Positions 9,149 through 17,882 of a DNA stretch of 47,356 bases are shown here, piece after piece. Positions within the stretch are counted from its first letter, which is position 1. Each line of letters opens with the position of its first letter. This DNA is from a bacterium (lineage in GTDB: Bacteria > Verrucomicrobiota > Verrucomicrobiia > Limisphaerales > UBA11358), in assembly GCA_021780905.1 (NCBI GenBank), contig JAJXXW010000022.1, positions 1 through 47,356 on the forward strand. Direction: 5' to 3'. The translations under genes were made by a program, and so were the position numbers. Under the pieces are notes generated by a model, which was given only the letters and a program-made list of their open reading frames with translations, was not told the DNA's origin and searched no databases.

Positions 9149-10038
9149 ACCTGTTCACGAAAATCACCGGCGCGTTGCGGATGATCCATGATCATCCCGT
9201 CAACCGTGACCGCAAATTCCGCGCCGTGGCGGAGTATGGTTTCATCCAGCTCGCCGCGCGGCTGGTGCCGGGCGATGTCTGCGTGGAATTTCCCAACCGG
9301 ACGCGCCTGATGGTCTCCCCACGCATGAAAGGCGCGGCCCATTTCATCGCACCCCGGCTGAACGAATTTGGCGACATGGCCTTCGTGATGCACTTTCTCC
9401 GGCCCGGCGATGTGTTTGCCGATGTCGGCGCAAACGTCGGCGCGTTCACGGTTCTCGCCGCCGGCGTCGCGGGTGCCACCACCGTTTCCTTCGAGCCGAG
9501 CGCGGAGACGTGTGAGATGCTCGCGCGCAATGTCCGCCTCAACAACCTCGCCGACCGCGCGCGGGTGGTGCGGGCGGTGGTCGGCCGCAGCGCCGGCAGC
9601 GTGCAGTTCAGCTCCGGCCTCGGCACGGAAAATCACGTCGCCGCAGCCGCCGAACAGAACCATTCCGTGGCCGTGCCGATGACGACGCTGGATCATGAGC
9701 TGGCCGCCAGCCCCGCCACGCTGCTGAAAGTGGACGTGGAAGGTTTCGAGACCGAGGTTTTCGGCGGGGCCTGGAACACGCTGAAAAGTCCGGCGTTGCA
9801 GGCGATCATCATTGAGCGCAACGGCTCCGGCAACCGCTACGGCTACGATGAGGACGCGCTGCACGCCCAAATCCGGGGCGGCGGATTCGCCCCGTTCAGC
9901 TACGAGCCTTTTGCGCGCCGGCTGGCGCCCTTCGGGGCCGCTGCCGAAGGCAACATCATCTATCTCCGCGATCCCGAAACCGCCGGGGAACGGCTGCGCA
10001 CCGCCCCGCCGTTCACGCTCGGCACCTTGAAAGTTTGA
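9145..10038 (+). CDS. FkbM-family SAM-dependent methyltransferase, 297 aa
   Basis: The SAM-binding loop DVGANVGAFTVLAA is followed by the FEPS acidic strand, and the FkbM-specific LKVDVEGFETEVFGGA motif lies in the second half. FkbM proteins methylate hydroxyl groups, usually of sugars or polyketides. The start is the ATG at 9145, which overlaps the preceding radical SAM stop codon by four bases; the frame extends further upstream but inside the radical SAM gene. A glycosyltransferase follows after six bases, so this gene is in a glycan-decorating operon. O-methylation of a sugar residue is the natural inference. Confidence 0.85.
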   Translation: MNLFTKITGALRMIHDHPVNRDRKFRAVAEYGFIQLAARLVPGDVCVEFPNRTRLMVSPRMKGAAHFIAPRLNEFGDMAFVMHFLRPGDVFADVGANVGAFTVLAAGVAGATTVSFEPSAETCEMLARNVRLNNLADRARVVRAVVGRSAGSVQFSSGLGTENHVAAAAEQNHSVAVPMTTLDHELAASPATLLKVDVEGFETEVFGGAWNTLKSPALQAIIIERNGSGNRYGYDEDALHAQIRGGGFAPFSYEPFARRLAPFGAAAEGNIIYLRDPETAGERLRTAPPFTLGTLKV

Positions 10039-10044
10039 GTTCGC

Positions 10045-11064
10045 ATGGCCAGGGTTTTTGAAGATTTTCCGCGTGTCAGCGTCATCATCCCGACGCTGAA
10101 CGTCGAGGCCATTTTGGAAAACTGCCTCGCCGCCATCGCGCGCCAGACCTATCCGCAGGATAAAATCGAAATCATCCTCGCGGACGCGCTTTCCACCGAC
10201 CGGACGCGGGAAATCGGGGCGAAATTCGGCGCGACCATCCTCGACGACCACGGCAAAAACATGGAGGAGGGCAAGCGCCTGGCGCTCCGGCACGCGACCG
10301 GCGACTACATTTTGTTCGTGGACGCGGACAACGAGATCACGCACGCCGACTATCTCGAACTGGCCGTGGCCGCGCTCGCGAACCATCCGCCGGCGCTCGG
10401 CGTGGAGGGCTATTATCTGGCCTCGCCCAGGATGAGTTCGTTTTGCGCCTACCTCACCGCCCTGCTCCACATCAGCGACCCGATCTGCTGGCTGATGAGC
10501 GCGAATCCCCGGCTGGTCGCGCGCGACGGCGAGACCGAACGCTGGACTTTGCCGGCTGGAACTTATGCCTATCCGCTCGGGGCCAACGGCTTTGTCTATC
10601 GCCACGCCGATTTGAAGTCGGTGGCGGCGGACGAGAAATTCCAGGACACGCACGTCGCGCTGTTCCTGATGAAAAACGGCCGGCGCGAATGGCTGCGGAT
10701 GCGCGGCCGCGGCGTGCATCATTACTTCGTCCAGACGCTCTGGAAGTTTGTGCAGAAACGCCGCCGCGCCACGGTGCATTTTCTCCGCGTCCAGGAGGAA
10801 ATGCCGGTGAACTGGATGCGGGAAAAACCGCCGGTGCCGCTCTGGCTGGCGGCGGTGTATTGCGTCACCTTTTTCGGCCCGCTGTGGCACGCGCTGCGCG
10901 GCCTGCTCCGCGACGGCGACGCGCGCTGGCTCTGGCATCTGGCCGCGTGCCCGGCCAGCGTTTTGGGCAATGTCTGGGGCGTGTGGACCTACCGGCGGCG
11001 CGGCCGGGACAAAAAGCTCATCGCGGAACTCCAGGTGAAACAGACGTTGAAAAAAACGCCATGA
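10045..11064 (+). CDS. Family 2 glycosyltransferase, 339 aa
   Basis: The GT-A fold begins with VSVIIPTLNVEAILENCL, has the first acidic site in ILADALSTDRT, and the DxD metal motif in FVDADNE (about 92-98). The C-terminal third contains hydrophobic segments (VPLWLAAVYCVTFFGPLW), suggesting membrane attachment. It probably adds a sugar from a nucleotide donor onto the growing lipid-linked chain at the inner face of the membrane. It lies between the FkbM gene and the flippase gene with short gaps, consistent with one operon. The sugar specificity is unknown. Confidence 0.85.
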   Translation: MARVFEDFPRVSVIIPTLNVEAILENCLAAIARQTYPQDKIEIILADALSTDRTREIGAKFGATILDDHGKNMEEGKRLALRHATGDYILFVDADNEITHADYLELAVAALANHPPALGVEGYYLASPRMSSFCAYLTALLHISDPICWLMSANPRLVARDGETERWTLPAGTYAYPLGANGFVYRHADLKSVAADEKFQDTHVALFLMKNGRREWLRMRGRGVHHYFVQTLWKFVQKRRRATVHFLRVQEEMPVNWMREKPPVPLWLAAVYCVTFFGPLWHALRGLLRDGDARWLWHLAACPASVLGNVWGVWTYRRRGRDKKLIAELQVKQTLKKTP

Positions 11065-11077
11065 CCCAGGCGCACGC

Positions 11078-12316
11078 ATGAACCAACTTTGGCGCAGCGG
11101 CATCATTTTCACCGCCGTCAGTTTTCTGGCCGGCGCGGGCAATTATGTCTTTCAAGCCATCATCGGCCGGCAACTGGCGCACAATGGCGAATTCGGCCTG
11201 GCGAACAACACGATTGGGTTCACCGCGTTTCTGGGGCTGCCGCTCGCAATCGCGACAACCGCGATCACGCACTACATTGCGCGGTTCAAATCCAGCGGCG
11301 ACCATGCGCGGCTGGAGGGCCTGCTGGCGGGCTGCCGGCGATCGCTGCTGCGCCTGACCGTGGCGGGATCGGTGTTCGCCATCGTGCTGGTCAAACCGCT
11401 GGGCCTGTTCTTTCATTTCCAGCGCACCAGCCTGATGCTGGCGGCGCTGCTCTGCGTGCTGGCCGGCTTGTGGAGTTCCTACGCCACCGCGTTGTGCCAG
11501 GGCCTCGCCTGGTTCAAGCGCCTGGCCGGCATCAGCCTGCTGGCCGTCGGCCTGCGGCTGGCGTTCTGCGAGGGGGCCGTCCGGATCTGGCCCGTGGCGG
11601 AAACCGCCGTGCTGGCGACGGTGCTGATGGTGCTGGCCAACCTGGTTTTGCTTTTTTGGAAAAAAGATTTTCAACAGTTTCATGCCCGGCCGGTCTCACC
11701 GTGGAACCGTGAATTCGCCGGCTATTTCCTGGTCAGCGCCGCCTGCGGCCTGGGCGGCTATTTTTTCACCCAGGGCGACCAGTTGGTGGCGCAGCGGTAT
11801 TTTTCGCTGGTGGACCGCGACGCCTACGCGGCCGCCGAGCGGCTGGCGGTGGCCTTGCCCATGACGGTCAGCCCGCTGCTCACCGTGATCTTCACCCACC
11901 GCTCCGGCCACCCTGCCGGCCAGGGCCGGCGCGAGCAATTCAAGCTGCTGGGTCTTTATGGCCTCGGTCTGGGCGGCGGCGCGGTCGCCCTGATCCTGTT
12001 GCGGGCGTTTTGCCTGAACCTGCTGGGCCGGAATACGCCGGCCGCCGGTGCCATGATCGTTCCGCTGGCCGGCACGATGGTGATGGTCGGCCTGCTTCAG
12101 GCCTTTGCCGTCTGGTCGCTGGCCAGCCGCTGGCTCAAGCTGGCGCTGCTTTACGGCGGACTGGGTCTGGCCTACTGGATCACCCTGCTGTGTCTGGGCC
12201 AATCGCCGGCGGCCTTGCTGCGGGTCATGCCCCTGGCCGCCGGCCTGGCGTTGGTGATTTTATTGGCGGGCTGGTGGGCAACCCTGCGTCGCCCCGATCC
12301 CATTCCCCCCGCTTGA
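11078..12316 (+). CDS. Polysaccharide flippase (Wzx/MATE-like), 412 aa
   Basis: A polytopic membrane protein with about 12 hydrophobic segments and the N-terminal signature of polysaccharide transporters (SFLAGAGNYVFQAIIGRQL, then EFGLANNTIGF). A central motif YFFTQGDQLVAQRYFS resembles the TM7 region of O-antigen flippases. Such proteins move undecaprenyl-linked sugar units across the inner membrane. It directly follows the glycosyltransferase gene (13-base gap) and ends the forward operon. Length is slightly short but within range. An alternative is another MOP-superfamily exporter, but context favours a glycan flippase. Confidence 0.8.
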   Translation: MNQLWRSGIIFTAVSFLAGAGNYVFQAIIGRQLAHNGEFGLANNTIGFTAFLGLPLAIATTAITHYIARFKSSGDHARLEGLLAGCRRSLLRLTVAGSVFAIVLVKPLGLFFHFQRTSLMLAALLCVLAGLWSSYATALCQGLAWFKRLAGISLLAVGLRLAFCEGAVRIWPVAETAVLATVLMVLANLVLLFWKKDFQQFHARPVSPWNREFAGYFLVSAACGLGGYFFTQGDQLVAQRYFSLVDRDAYAAAERLAVALPMTVSPLLTVIFTHRSGHPAGQGRREQFKLLGLYGLGLGGGAVALILLRAFCLNLLGRNTPAAGAMIVPLAGTMVMVGLLQAFAVWSLASRWLKLALLYGGLGLAYWITLLCLGQSPAALLRVMPLAAGLALVILLAGWWATLRRPDPIPPA

Positions 12317-12385
12317 AGTAATGCCGCTTTTGGCAACCGCCATTTTGGCTTGTCATTACCGGACCGCAGCCATAGCGTTCTGCTT

Positions 12386-13762
12386 ATGAGAAAAAATCAT
12401 CACCCCAATTGGGTTCTTCGCCTCCTCCCGCTTCTTTTCCTTGGGACGTCCGCGCTGCCGCTCGTGTGCCAGGCGGACCCGGCCGCCGCCGCCAACGAAA
12501 CCAGTCTCCGCCTGACGGTGGAACTGCGCGACGGCTCGCGCGTCGTCGGCCAGACCGTGGAAGACACCGTGCGCGTCCATTCCGACGCGTTGGGCGACCT
12601 GACCCTTTCCTGGGTGGGCATCCGCTCTCTCGAATACACCACCGACACCGGCGCGGCCAAGTTGACGACGACCAATGGCGACAGCTTTGTCGTTCAGCTC
12701 ACTGCCGACACGCTGCCCGTGCAAACCGGCTTCGGCAAAATCGAATTGCCGGCGAAGCTGATCCGCAACCTCAAAGTCGCCCCGCCCTCGAAACGCGACC
12801 TCGCCCCATCTCCGGCTGCCGGCGAATCCGGCTGGCGGCTGACGCTGGAACTGCGGGACAATTCGCGCATCATCGGGCAAGCGCTGGACAACGCCTTGAA
12901 ATTTCACTCGGCGACGATGGGGGATTTGAACCTGACGTGGGCGGGCATCCGTTCGATTGAGTATGCCAGCACCAACAGCGACGTGGCCCGGTTGACGGCG
13001 ACCAACGGCGACGTGTATGAAGCGCAGTTTGTGACCACGGTGGTGCCGCTGGAGACGAGCATGGGCAGGACGGAAATGCCGGTGAACATGATCCGGAGCA
13101 TCAAAGTCTCGGCGCTGGGCAGGACCGGACAAATGCCGTCGGGTTTGGTGGCCTTGTGGTCGGCGGAAGGTAATGCCGATGACAGCGTGGGCGGCCGGCA
13201 CGGCCAGTTGGAAAACCAGGCCGGCTACGCGCCCGGTATCCGCGGCCAGGCCTTTGCCTTTCATAACCTCGGCGACGGCGTGGTCGCCCCGGCCACGGAC
13301 CTGCCCATCGGCACCAGTGACCGGACGATTGACTGCTGGATTTATGTTGAATCCTTCAACCCCGCCGCCGACACATTTGTGGCTGGATACGGCGTTTCCG
13401 CGGAAGGGCAGGGTTATTCTTTTGGCCTGCAAAAGCAGGATCACCGACTGATACTTTCACAATGGGGTGAAGGCGTTTCTGGTCCAGTGCTTGAATCAGG
13501 AAGGTGGTATAACCTGGCCGTGACCAGTGCCGGCACCATCTCCAAACTTTACGTGGACGGTGTCAACGTGGCCACCGGGGCGATGAAGTTTAACACCCCG
13601 GCGGGAACCCAGTTTCACATTGGCCAAGTTCAGGCACCTTATACCCTCCGGCAACTCATCGGCCGGATTGACGAAGTCGCCGTCTATGACCGCGCACTTT
13701 CCGATGATGAGATCATGGGCATTTACGAAGCGGCTGATACGAAGAAGTTGACCGCTCAATGA
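12386..13762 (+). CDS. Secreted protein with duplicated N-terminal domain and C-terminal LamG domain, 458 aa
   Basis: The ATG at 12386 gives a good signal peptide (RLLPLLFLGTSALPLVCQA); a TTG upstream at 12350 would bury it. Two clearly homologous repeats of about 95 residues follow. Repeat 1 begins LRLTVELRDGSRVVGQ and repeat 2 begins WRLTLELRDNSRIIGQ; each contains a GDLxLxWxGIRSxEY motif and a TNGD turn, and ends in an IRxxKV motif. A single LamG-like domain follows (about 260-450; GLVALWSAEGNADD at its start, YNLAVTSAG and LYVDGVNV later, and ending in the typical GRIDEVAVYDRALSDDEI). Probably exported to the periplasm or surface. The repeat domain is not one I can name. The gene is monocistronic, 69 bases after the flippase gene. 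Confidence 0.85.
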   Translation: MRKNHHPNWVLRLLPLLFLGTSALPLVCQADPAAAANETSLRLTVELRDGSRVVGQTVEDTVRVHSDALGDLTLSWVGIRSLEYTTDTGAAKLTTTNGDSFVVQLTADTLPVQTGFGKIELPAKLIRNLKVAPPSKRDLAPSPAAGESGWRLTLELRDNSRIIGQALDNALKFHSATMGDLNLTWAGIRSIEYASTNSDVARLTATNGDVYEAQFVTTVVPLETSMGRTEMPVNMIRSIKVSALGRTGQMPSGLVALWSAEGNADDSVGGRHGQLENQAGYAPGIRGQAFAFHNLGDGVVAPATDLPIGTSDRTIDCWIYVESFNPAADTFVAGYGVSAEGQGYSFGLQKQDHRLILSQWGEGVSGPVLESGRWYNLAVTSAGTISKLYVDGVNVATGAMKFNTPAGTQFHIGQVQAPYTLRQLIGRIDEVAVYDRALSDDEIMGIYEAADTKKLTAQ

Positions 13763-13812
13763 AATGAATCCAAAAGCGGCCCGCTCGGAGTGACATTTCC
13801 CCTCCCTCAACT

Positions 13813-14001
13813 TTAAACCGACAGCTCCCAATCCATCTGTTGCCCGGCCGCTGCCGGCAGCGACTGCCGTTTCAGCCGCAAGAGCAGTTCATGGATCTTG
13901 TCCACCAAGTCAGCCGCCGTGGCGGACGAATCCAGCGGCGCGACGCTGTCCACCGGCCCGGCAGTGGTGGCGGCCACGACGCCATTGAGAACGTCAATCA
14001 C
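13813..14001 (-). CDS. Possible small protein or C-terminal gene fragment, 62 aa
   Basis: A reverse-strand frame starting at GTG 14001, immediately after an in-frame stop, encodes 62 residues: a small hydrophobic/Ala-Val start, then a predicted amphipathic helix (AADLVDKIHELLLRLKRQ) and an acidic-aromatic end (MDWELSV). The composition looks protein-like, but there is no recognisable family, no clear ribosome-binding site, and nothing in the flanks to support it. It could equally be the tail of a decayed gene. Confidence 0.25.
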   Translation of the reverse strand: MIDVLNGVVAATTAGPVDSVAPLDSSATAADLVDKIHELLLRLKRQSLPAAAGQQMDWELSV

Positions 14002-14536
14002 GCTTTACAGGGCATTGGGCTAGGCGCAAACGACTGCCGCAGCGAGGGCGCATCTACCATGGGCAAGGTCGGGTCACTCATTGGTTTGGTTTACGGCAAG
14101 ATCATGAAACCGGACGGCGTTTGAAAACAAATGATTGGTTGCGAAATACCAACCACATTTTGTCCGGCCCAAAGGCACGGTTTGGCGGCATCTTTGATTC
14201 CGTGTCTCCGGGGAAGCACCGGTCAAAGCGGGGCCGGGGAAGGGAGGGGAACGACCACGCCCAGCAGCGCAGCGACCCAGCCGCTGGGCGGATGGAGGCC
14301 GCCCCCTTTGCAGGGCCGGCAAATACTTTGCGGCCGACGCCCCCGGGTCACTGGTGCCGCGCCACCCCGGGCTGCGGGCTGGCCAGCGGCAAAACCTGCG
14401 GCCAGACTCGGCCGGTGCCGGATTTCCGTTTGCGGCGCTTTTGAGATTGCCGGGGAGGTTCAATACTTTATCTTGGCAGCCTTGATCAGCAAGACGTCAA
14501 CAACACATCCCAACGCCATGATTCTCCCCGCCTGAT
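14002..14536. other. 535-base stretch without a convincing gene
   Basis: No open frame here has protein-like composition on either strand. The region separates the LamG gene from the NeuB-like operon and should contain that operon's promoter, but I cannot point to convincing -35/-10 boxes. Short G+C-rich inverted segments are present (around 14,220-14,400) without a clear terminator. Confidence 0.4.
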
Positions 14537-16054
14537 ATGAGCAATCCAATCCCAACGCCGCTGTTTATTTTGGAAATGGCGAACAACCACATGGGCGACA
14601 TTGAACACGGCCTGCGCATCGTTCGCGAGTTTAAGGAGGTCGCCCGGCAATTCAGCCAGTTTCACTTCAGCATCAAGCTGCAACACCGGGATGAGACCTT
14701 TTTCCACCCGGATTATGTCCGGCGGACCGATTACAAATACATCAAGCGGTTCACCGAAACCAAGTTGAGCAAGGATGATTTTCGCCGGCTCAAGGATGCG
14801 ATTCAAGCTGCGGGTTTTGTCACCATGTGCACGCCCTGGGATGAACCCAGCGTTGACCTGATGGAGGAACTGGGCTTTGACATCATCAAGATCGCCAGTT
14901 GCTCCTTTACCGACTGGCCCCTGCTGGAAAGGGTGGTAAAGTCCAGGAAACCCATCATCGCGTCCACCGCCGCCGCCGCCGTGGAGGACATTGACCGGGT
15001 GGTCTCCTTTTTCAGCCATCGCCAGAAAAATTTTGCCATCATGCATTGCGTCGGGGAATATCCCTGCCTGCGGGAGCACCTGGAACTGAACCAGATTGAT
15101 TATTTCCAGAACCGCTATCCGGGGGTGCCCATCGGCTTTTCCACGCACGAGGAGCCGGCCAACCTTGACAGCATCCGCATTGCCATCGGCAAGGGGGCGG
15201 TGCTGTTTGAAAAGCATGTGGCGGTGCCGACCGCCGCCTACCCCGCCAACGCCTATTCCGCCAGCCCGGAGCAGGCAAAAAAATGGCTGGAGGCCGCGGC
15301 CGACGCCCACGCCATGTGCGGTGTCAAGGGGCAGCGGCGGGAAATCTACGCCAAGGAAATCGCCGACATCGAACCGCTTTTGCGCGGAGCTTTCGCCGCG
15401 CGCGCCCTCAAAAAGGGCGAAAAAATCACCGGCAAGGACTATTTTCTGGCCATGCCCAATGCCCCCGGCCAGTTGCTGGCCAGGCACCTTTCAAAATATT
15501 CGGAGTATCATGCCAGCGCCGATGTTGCCCCCAATGCCGGTTTGATGCTGGAAGATTTGACGTTCAAAGACCTGCGCGAGAATGTCCACCAGATCGTGGA
15601 CGATTTGCGCAGCCTGCTTAAACAACGGCGGATCGCCCTGCCGCCTTATGTTGACCTGGAAATTTCCCATCATTACGGGCTGGAACGTTTCCATGAGTTT
15701 GGAGCCGTGCTCATTCATATCATCAACCGCGCCTACTCCAAGATGCTGGTCGTCATGTTTCCCGGCCAGTCCTATCCACGCCACCATCATCTCCAGAAAG
15801 ATGAGAGCTACCACCTGTTGCACGGCGACCTGACCGTTGAAGTCAACGGTGAGATCAGCCAGCTGAAGGAAGGGGATGTGCTTTCGATCAACCATGAGGT
15901 GCCGCACAGCTTCAAGACGGTTTCCGGGGCCATCATCGAGGAGGTGGCCACCACCTATGTCAAGGGTGATTCCATCTATGCGGACGCCGCCATCAACGAA
16001 AATCCGAACCGCAAAATTTGTCTGACCTTCTGGCCCGAGTGGTTGAACACCTGA
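14537..16054 (+). CDS. NeuB-like sialic acid/nonulosonate synthase fused to SAF and cupin domains, 505 aa
   Basis: Residues 1-260 form a NeuB TIM barrel: Glu13 in ILEMANNHMGD, the KLQHRDE strand, CTPWDEPSVD, KIASCSFTDWPLL, IGFSTHEEP and FEKHVAVPT correspond to conserved synthase blocks that condense phosphoenolpyruvate with a sugar aldehyde. Residues about 275-345 resemble a SAF (antifreeze-like) domain (RGAFAARALKKGEKIT). Residues about 365-505 are a cupin: a YPRHHHLQKDESYHLLHG metal site and a later NHEVPHSF His. NeuB proteins are usually about 350 residues, so the cupin is an extra module. The usual GYSDHT block reads GFSTHE, hinting at a different substrate. It leads a run with a ThDP enzyme, HAD phosphatase and AraD-like protein. 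Confidence 0.8.
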   Translation: MSNPIPTPLFILEMANNHMGDIEHGLRIVREFKEVARQFSQFHFSIKLQHRDETFFHPDYVRRTDYKYIKRFTETKLSKDDFRRLKDAIQAAGFVTMCTPWDEPSVDLMEELGFDIIKIASCSFTDWPLLERVVKSRKPIIASTAAAAVEDIDRVVSFFSHRQKNFAIMHCVGEYPCLREHLELNQIDYFQNRYPGVPIGFSTHEEPANLDSIRIAIGKGAVLFEKHVAVPTAAYPANAYSASPEQAKKWLEAAADAHAMCGVKGQRREIYAKEIADIEPLLRGAFAARALKKGEKITGKDYFLAMPNAPGQLLARHLSKYSEYHASADVAPNAGLMLEDLTFKDLRENVHQIVDDLRSLLKQRRIALPPYVDLEISHHYGLERFHEFGAVLIHIINRAYSKMLVVMFPGQSYPRHHHLQKDESYHLLHGDLTVEVNGEISQLKEGDVLSINHEVPHSFKTVSGAIIEEVATTYVKGDSIYADAAINENPNRKICLTFWPEWLNT

Positions 16055-16087
16055 TCCCGGCCGGCGGCAACCATCAAGAAATACGCC

Positions 16088-17878
16088 ATGAAGCTTTCGG
16101 ACTACGTTGTTGATTTTCTGGCCCGCCAGGGGGTGAAGCATATTTTCCTGCTTCCCGGCGGCGGCTGTATGCATCTGGCCGATTCCGTGGGGCGGCGGAC
16201 TGACCTCGAGTATGTGTGCTGCCTGCATGAACAGGGCTGCGCCTTCGCGGCGGAGGCCTATGGCGAATACGCCGGCACCCTTGGCTGTGCGCTGGTGACG
16301 GCCGGGCCGGGCGGCACGAACGCGGTCACGGGCGTCGCCTGCGCCTGGCTTGAGTCCTCCCCGGTGCTGTTTATTTCAGGCCAGGCAAAACGGGCGGACC
16401 TGATCAGCAGCCGCCCCCTGCCCGTCCGATCCATGGGCCAGCAGGAGGTGGACATCGTTTCCATCGTCAAGCCGATCACCAAGCTTGCCACCATCGTCCT
16501 GGATCCGCTCACCATCCGGGAAACCCTGGAACAAGCCGTGTGGCTGGCGACCCACGGCCGCAAAGGGCCGGTCTGGATTGACATTCCGCTGGATGTGCAG
16601 GCCGCGCAGATCGAGCCGGCCACCTTGCGCGGATTCCAACCGCCGGCGGCCGTGCCCCGCGACCATTCGGGCGAAATTTCACAACTTCTGGAGAGCCTTG
16701 CCACGGCCAGGCGGCCGGTGATCTATGCCGGTAATGGCGTGCGGACCGCGGGTCAGTTGAAAGCTTTCCGCGAACTGACCCGGAGCCTGGGCATGCCGGT
16801 GCTGCTTTCCTGGAAGGCGGCGGATTTTCTGCCGGAGGACGCTCCGGAATACATCGGCCGGCCGGGCGCCATCGGCCAGCGGGCCGCGAATTTTGCACAA
16901 CAAAAGGCCGACTGGATGCTGGTGCTGGGGAACCGTCTGGATCTTCCCACCGTGGCGTTCAGCCACGGCGGGTTTGCCCCCCGGGCGCACAAGGTGTTCG
17001 TGGATGTTGACCGCGCCGAACTGGCCAAGTTTTCGCCGGCCCCCCACCAGGCCATCTGCGCCGATCTGGCCGAATTCCTGCCCGCCCTGCTGGCGGCGGT
17101 CCGCCGGCCCGGCGCGTCCGCCGGCGGCTTTTCCCCGTGGCTGGCCACCTGCCGCGAATGGGTCCGGCGCTTTCCGGTGGTGCTGCCCGAACACCGGGCC
17201 GGCACGGAAGGCCATGTGAGCACCTATCTGCTGGTTGATGTGCTGGCGGAACTGGCGGCCCCGGACGATGTTTTTGTGCCCGGCAGTTCCGGGCCGTGCA
17301 GCGACATTTTCATGCAGGCATTTCGCGTGAAGGCGGGACAACGGATACTCAACGCGCCGGGCCTGGGGGCGATGGGCACGGGCCTGCCCGGCACGATTGG
17401 CGCGTGTCTGGCCGGCGGCCGCCGGCGCGTGATCAACCTCAACGGTGACGGCGGGTTTCAACTGAACATCCAGGAGCTGGAAACGGTCCGGCGCCTGGGC
17501 CTGCCCGTCAAATATTTCATTCTCGACAACAAGGGCTACCGGTCAATCGTTGCGATGCAGCGCAATCATTTTCAGGGCCGGCTGGTCGCCAGCGATCCCT
17601 CGAGCCATCTTACCCTGCCGGATCTCCGGCAGGTGGGGGCGGCTTATGGCTTGCCCGTGTTTTATGTGGATTCGCCGGAAAATGTCCGCGCCATTGCCAC
17701 GCAGACGCTGGCCTCCCCCGGGCCGGCGATTTGCGTGGTGAAAACCTCCGTTGACGAAAAGACCATGCCGCGCGTCACGTCGGAAATCCGGCCGGACGGA
17801 ACCATTGTCTCAAAACCAATGGAAGATATGTGGCCCTTGATGAGCCGCGACGAATTCGCTGCCATCATGCAAGACTGA
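16088..17878 (+). CDS. Thiamine-diphosphate enzyme, acetolactate-synthase/YerE-like, 596 aa
   Basis: Three-domain ThDP architecture: N-terminal PYR domain with catalytic Glu48 (CLHEQGCAFAAEAYG) and TAGPGGTNAVTGVA; a central domain (about 200-340); and a C-terminal PP domain with the metal/ThDP motif starting NGDGGF (about 452) and ending DNKGY (about 480). It is closest in layout to acetolactate synthase. Family members in polysaccharide loci include YerE, which adds a two-carbon unit from pyruvate to C4 of CDP-4-keto-3,6-dideoxyglucose. A complete rfbFGH set for that keto-sugar lies 5 kb away, so YerE-like branching is plausible. The alternative is a reaction with the NeuB-cupin product next door. 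No IlvN regulatory subunit gene is adjacent, which argues against amino-acid synthesis. Confidence 0.8.
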   Translation: MKLSDYVVDFLARQGVKHIFLLPGGGCMHLADSVGRRTDLEYVCCLHEQGCAFAAEAYGEYAGTLGCALVTAGPGGTNAVTGVACAWLESSPVLFISGQAKRADLISSRPLPVRSMGQQEVDIVSIVKPITKLATIVLDPLTIRETLEQAVWLATHGRKGPVWIDIPLDVQAAQIEPATLRGFQPPAAVPRDHSGEISQLLESLATARRPVIYAGNGVRTAGQLKAFRELTRSLGMPVLLSWKAADFLPEDAPEYIGRPGAIGQRAANFAQQKADWMLVLGNRLDLPTVAFSHGGFAPRAHKVFVDVDRAELAKFSPAPHQAICADLAEFLPALLAAVRRPGASAGGFSPWLATCREWVRRFPVVLPEHRAGTEGHVSTYLLVDVLAELAAPDDVFVPGSSGPCSDIFMQAFRVKAGQRILNAPGLGAMGTGLPGTIGACLAGGRRRVINLNGDGGFQLNIQELETVRRLGLPVKYFILDNKGYRSIVAMQRNHFQGRLVASDPSSHLTLPDLRQVGAAYGLPVFYVDSPENVRAIATQTLASPGPAICVVKTSVDEKTMPRVTSEIRPDGTIVSKPMEDMWPLMSRDEFAAIMQD

Positions 17879-17882
17879 TACC

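Noticed and set aside
9142..11142. Very long reverse-strand frame (666 residues) opposite the FkbM and glycosyltransferase genes
   Set aside because: It is the antisense of two convincing GC-rich genes; the residue pattern (Arg/His/Gln/Gly-rich) is typical of a shadow frame.
12317..12385. Imperfect inverted GTAATG/CATTAC pair after the flippase gene
   Set aside because: Only six bases match with a large spacer, too weak to call a terminator.
14074..14463. Reverse-strand open frame of 129 residues
   Set aside because: Composition is Arg/Pro/Gly-rich shadow-like, with no start signal, no family resemblance and no operon context.
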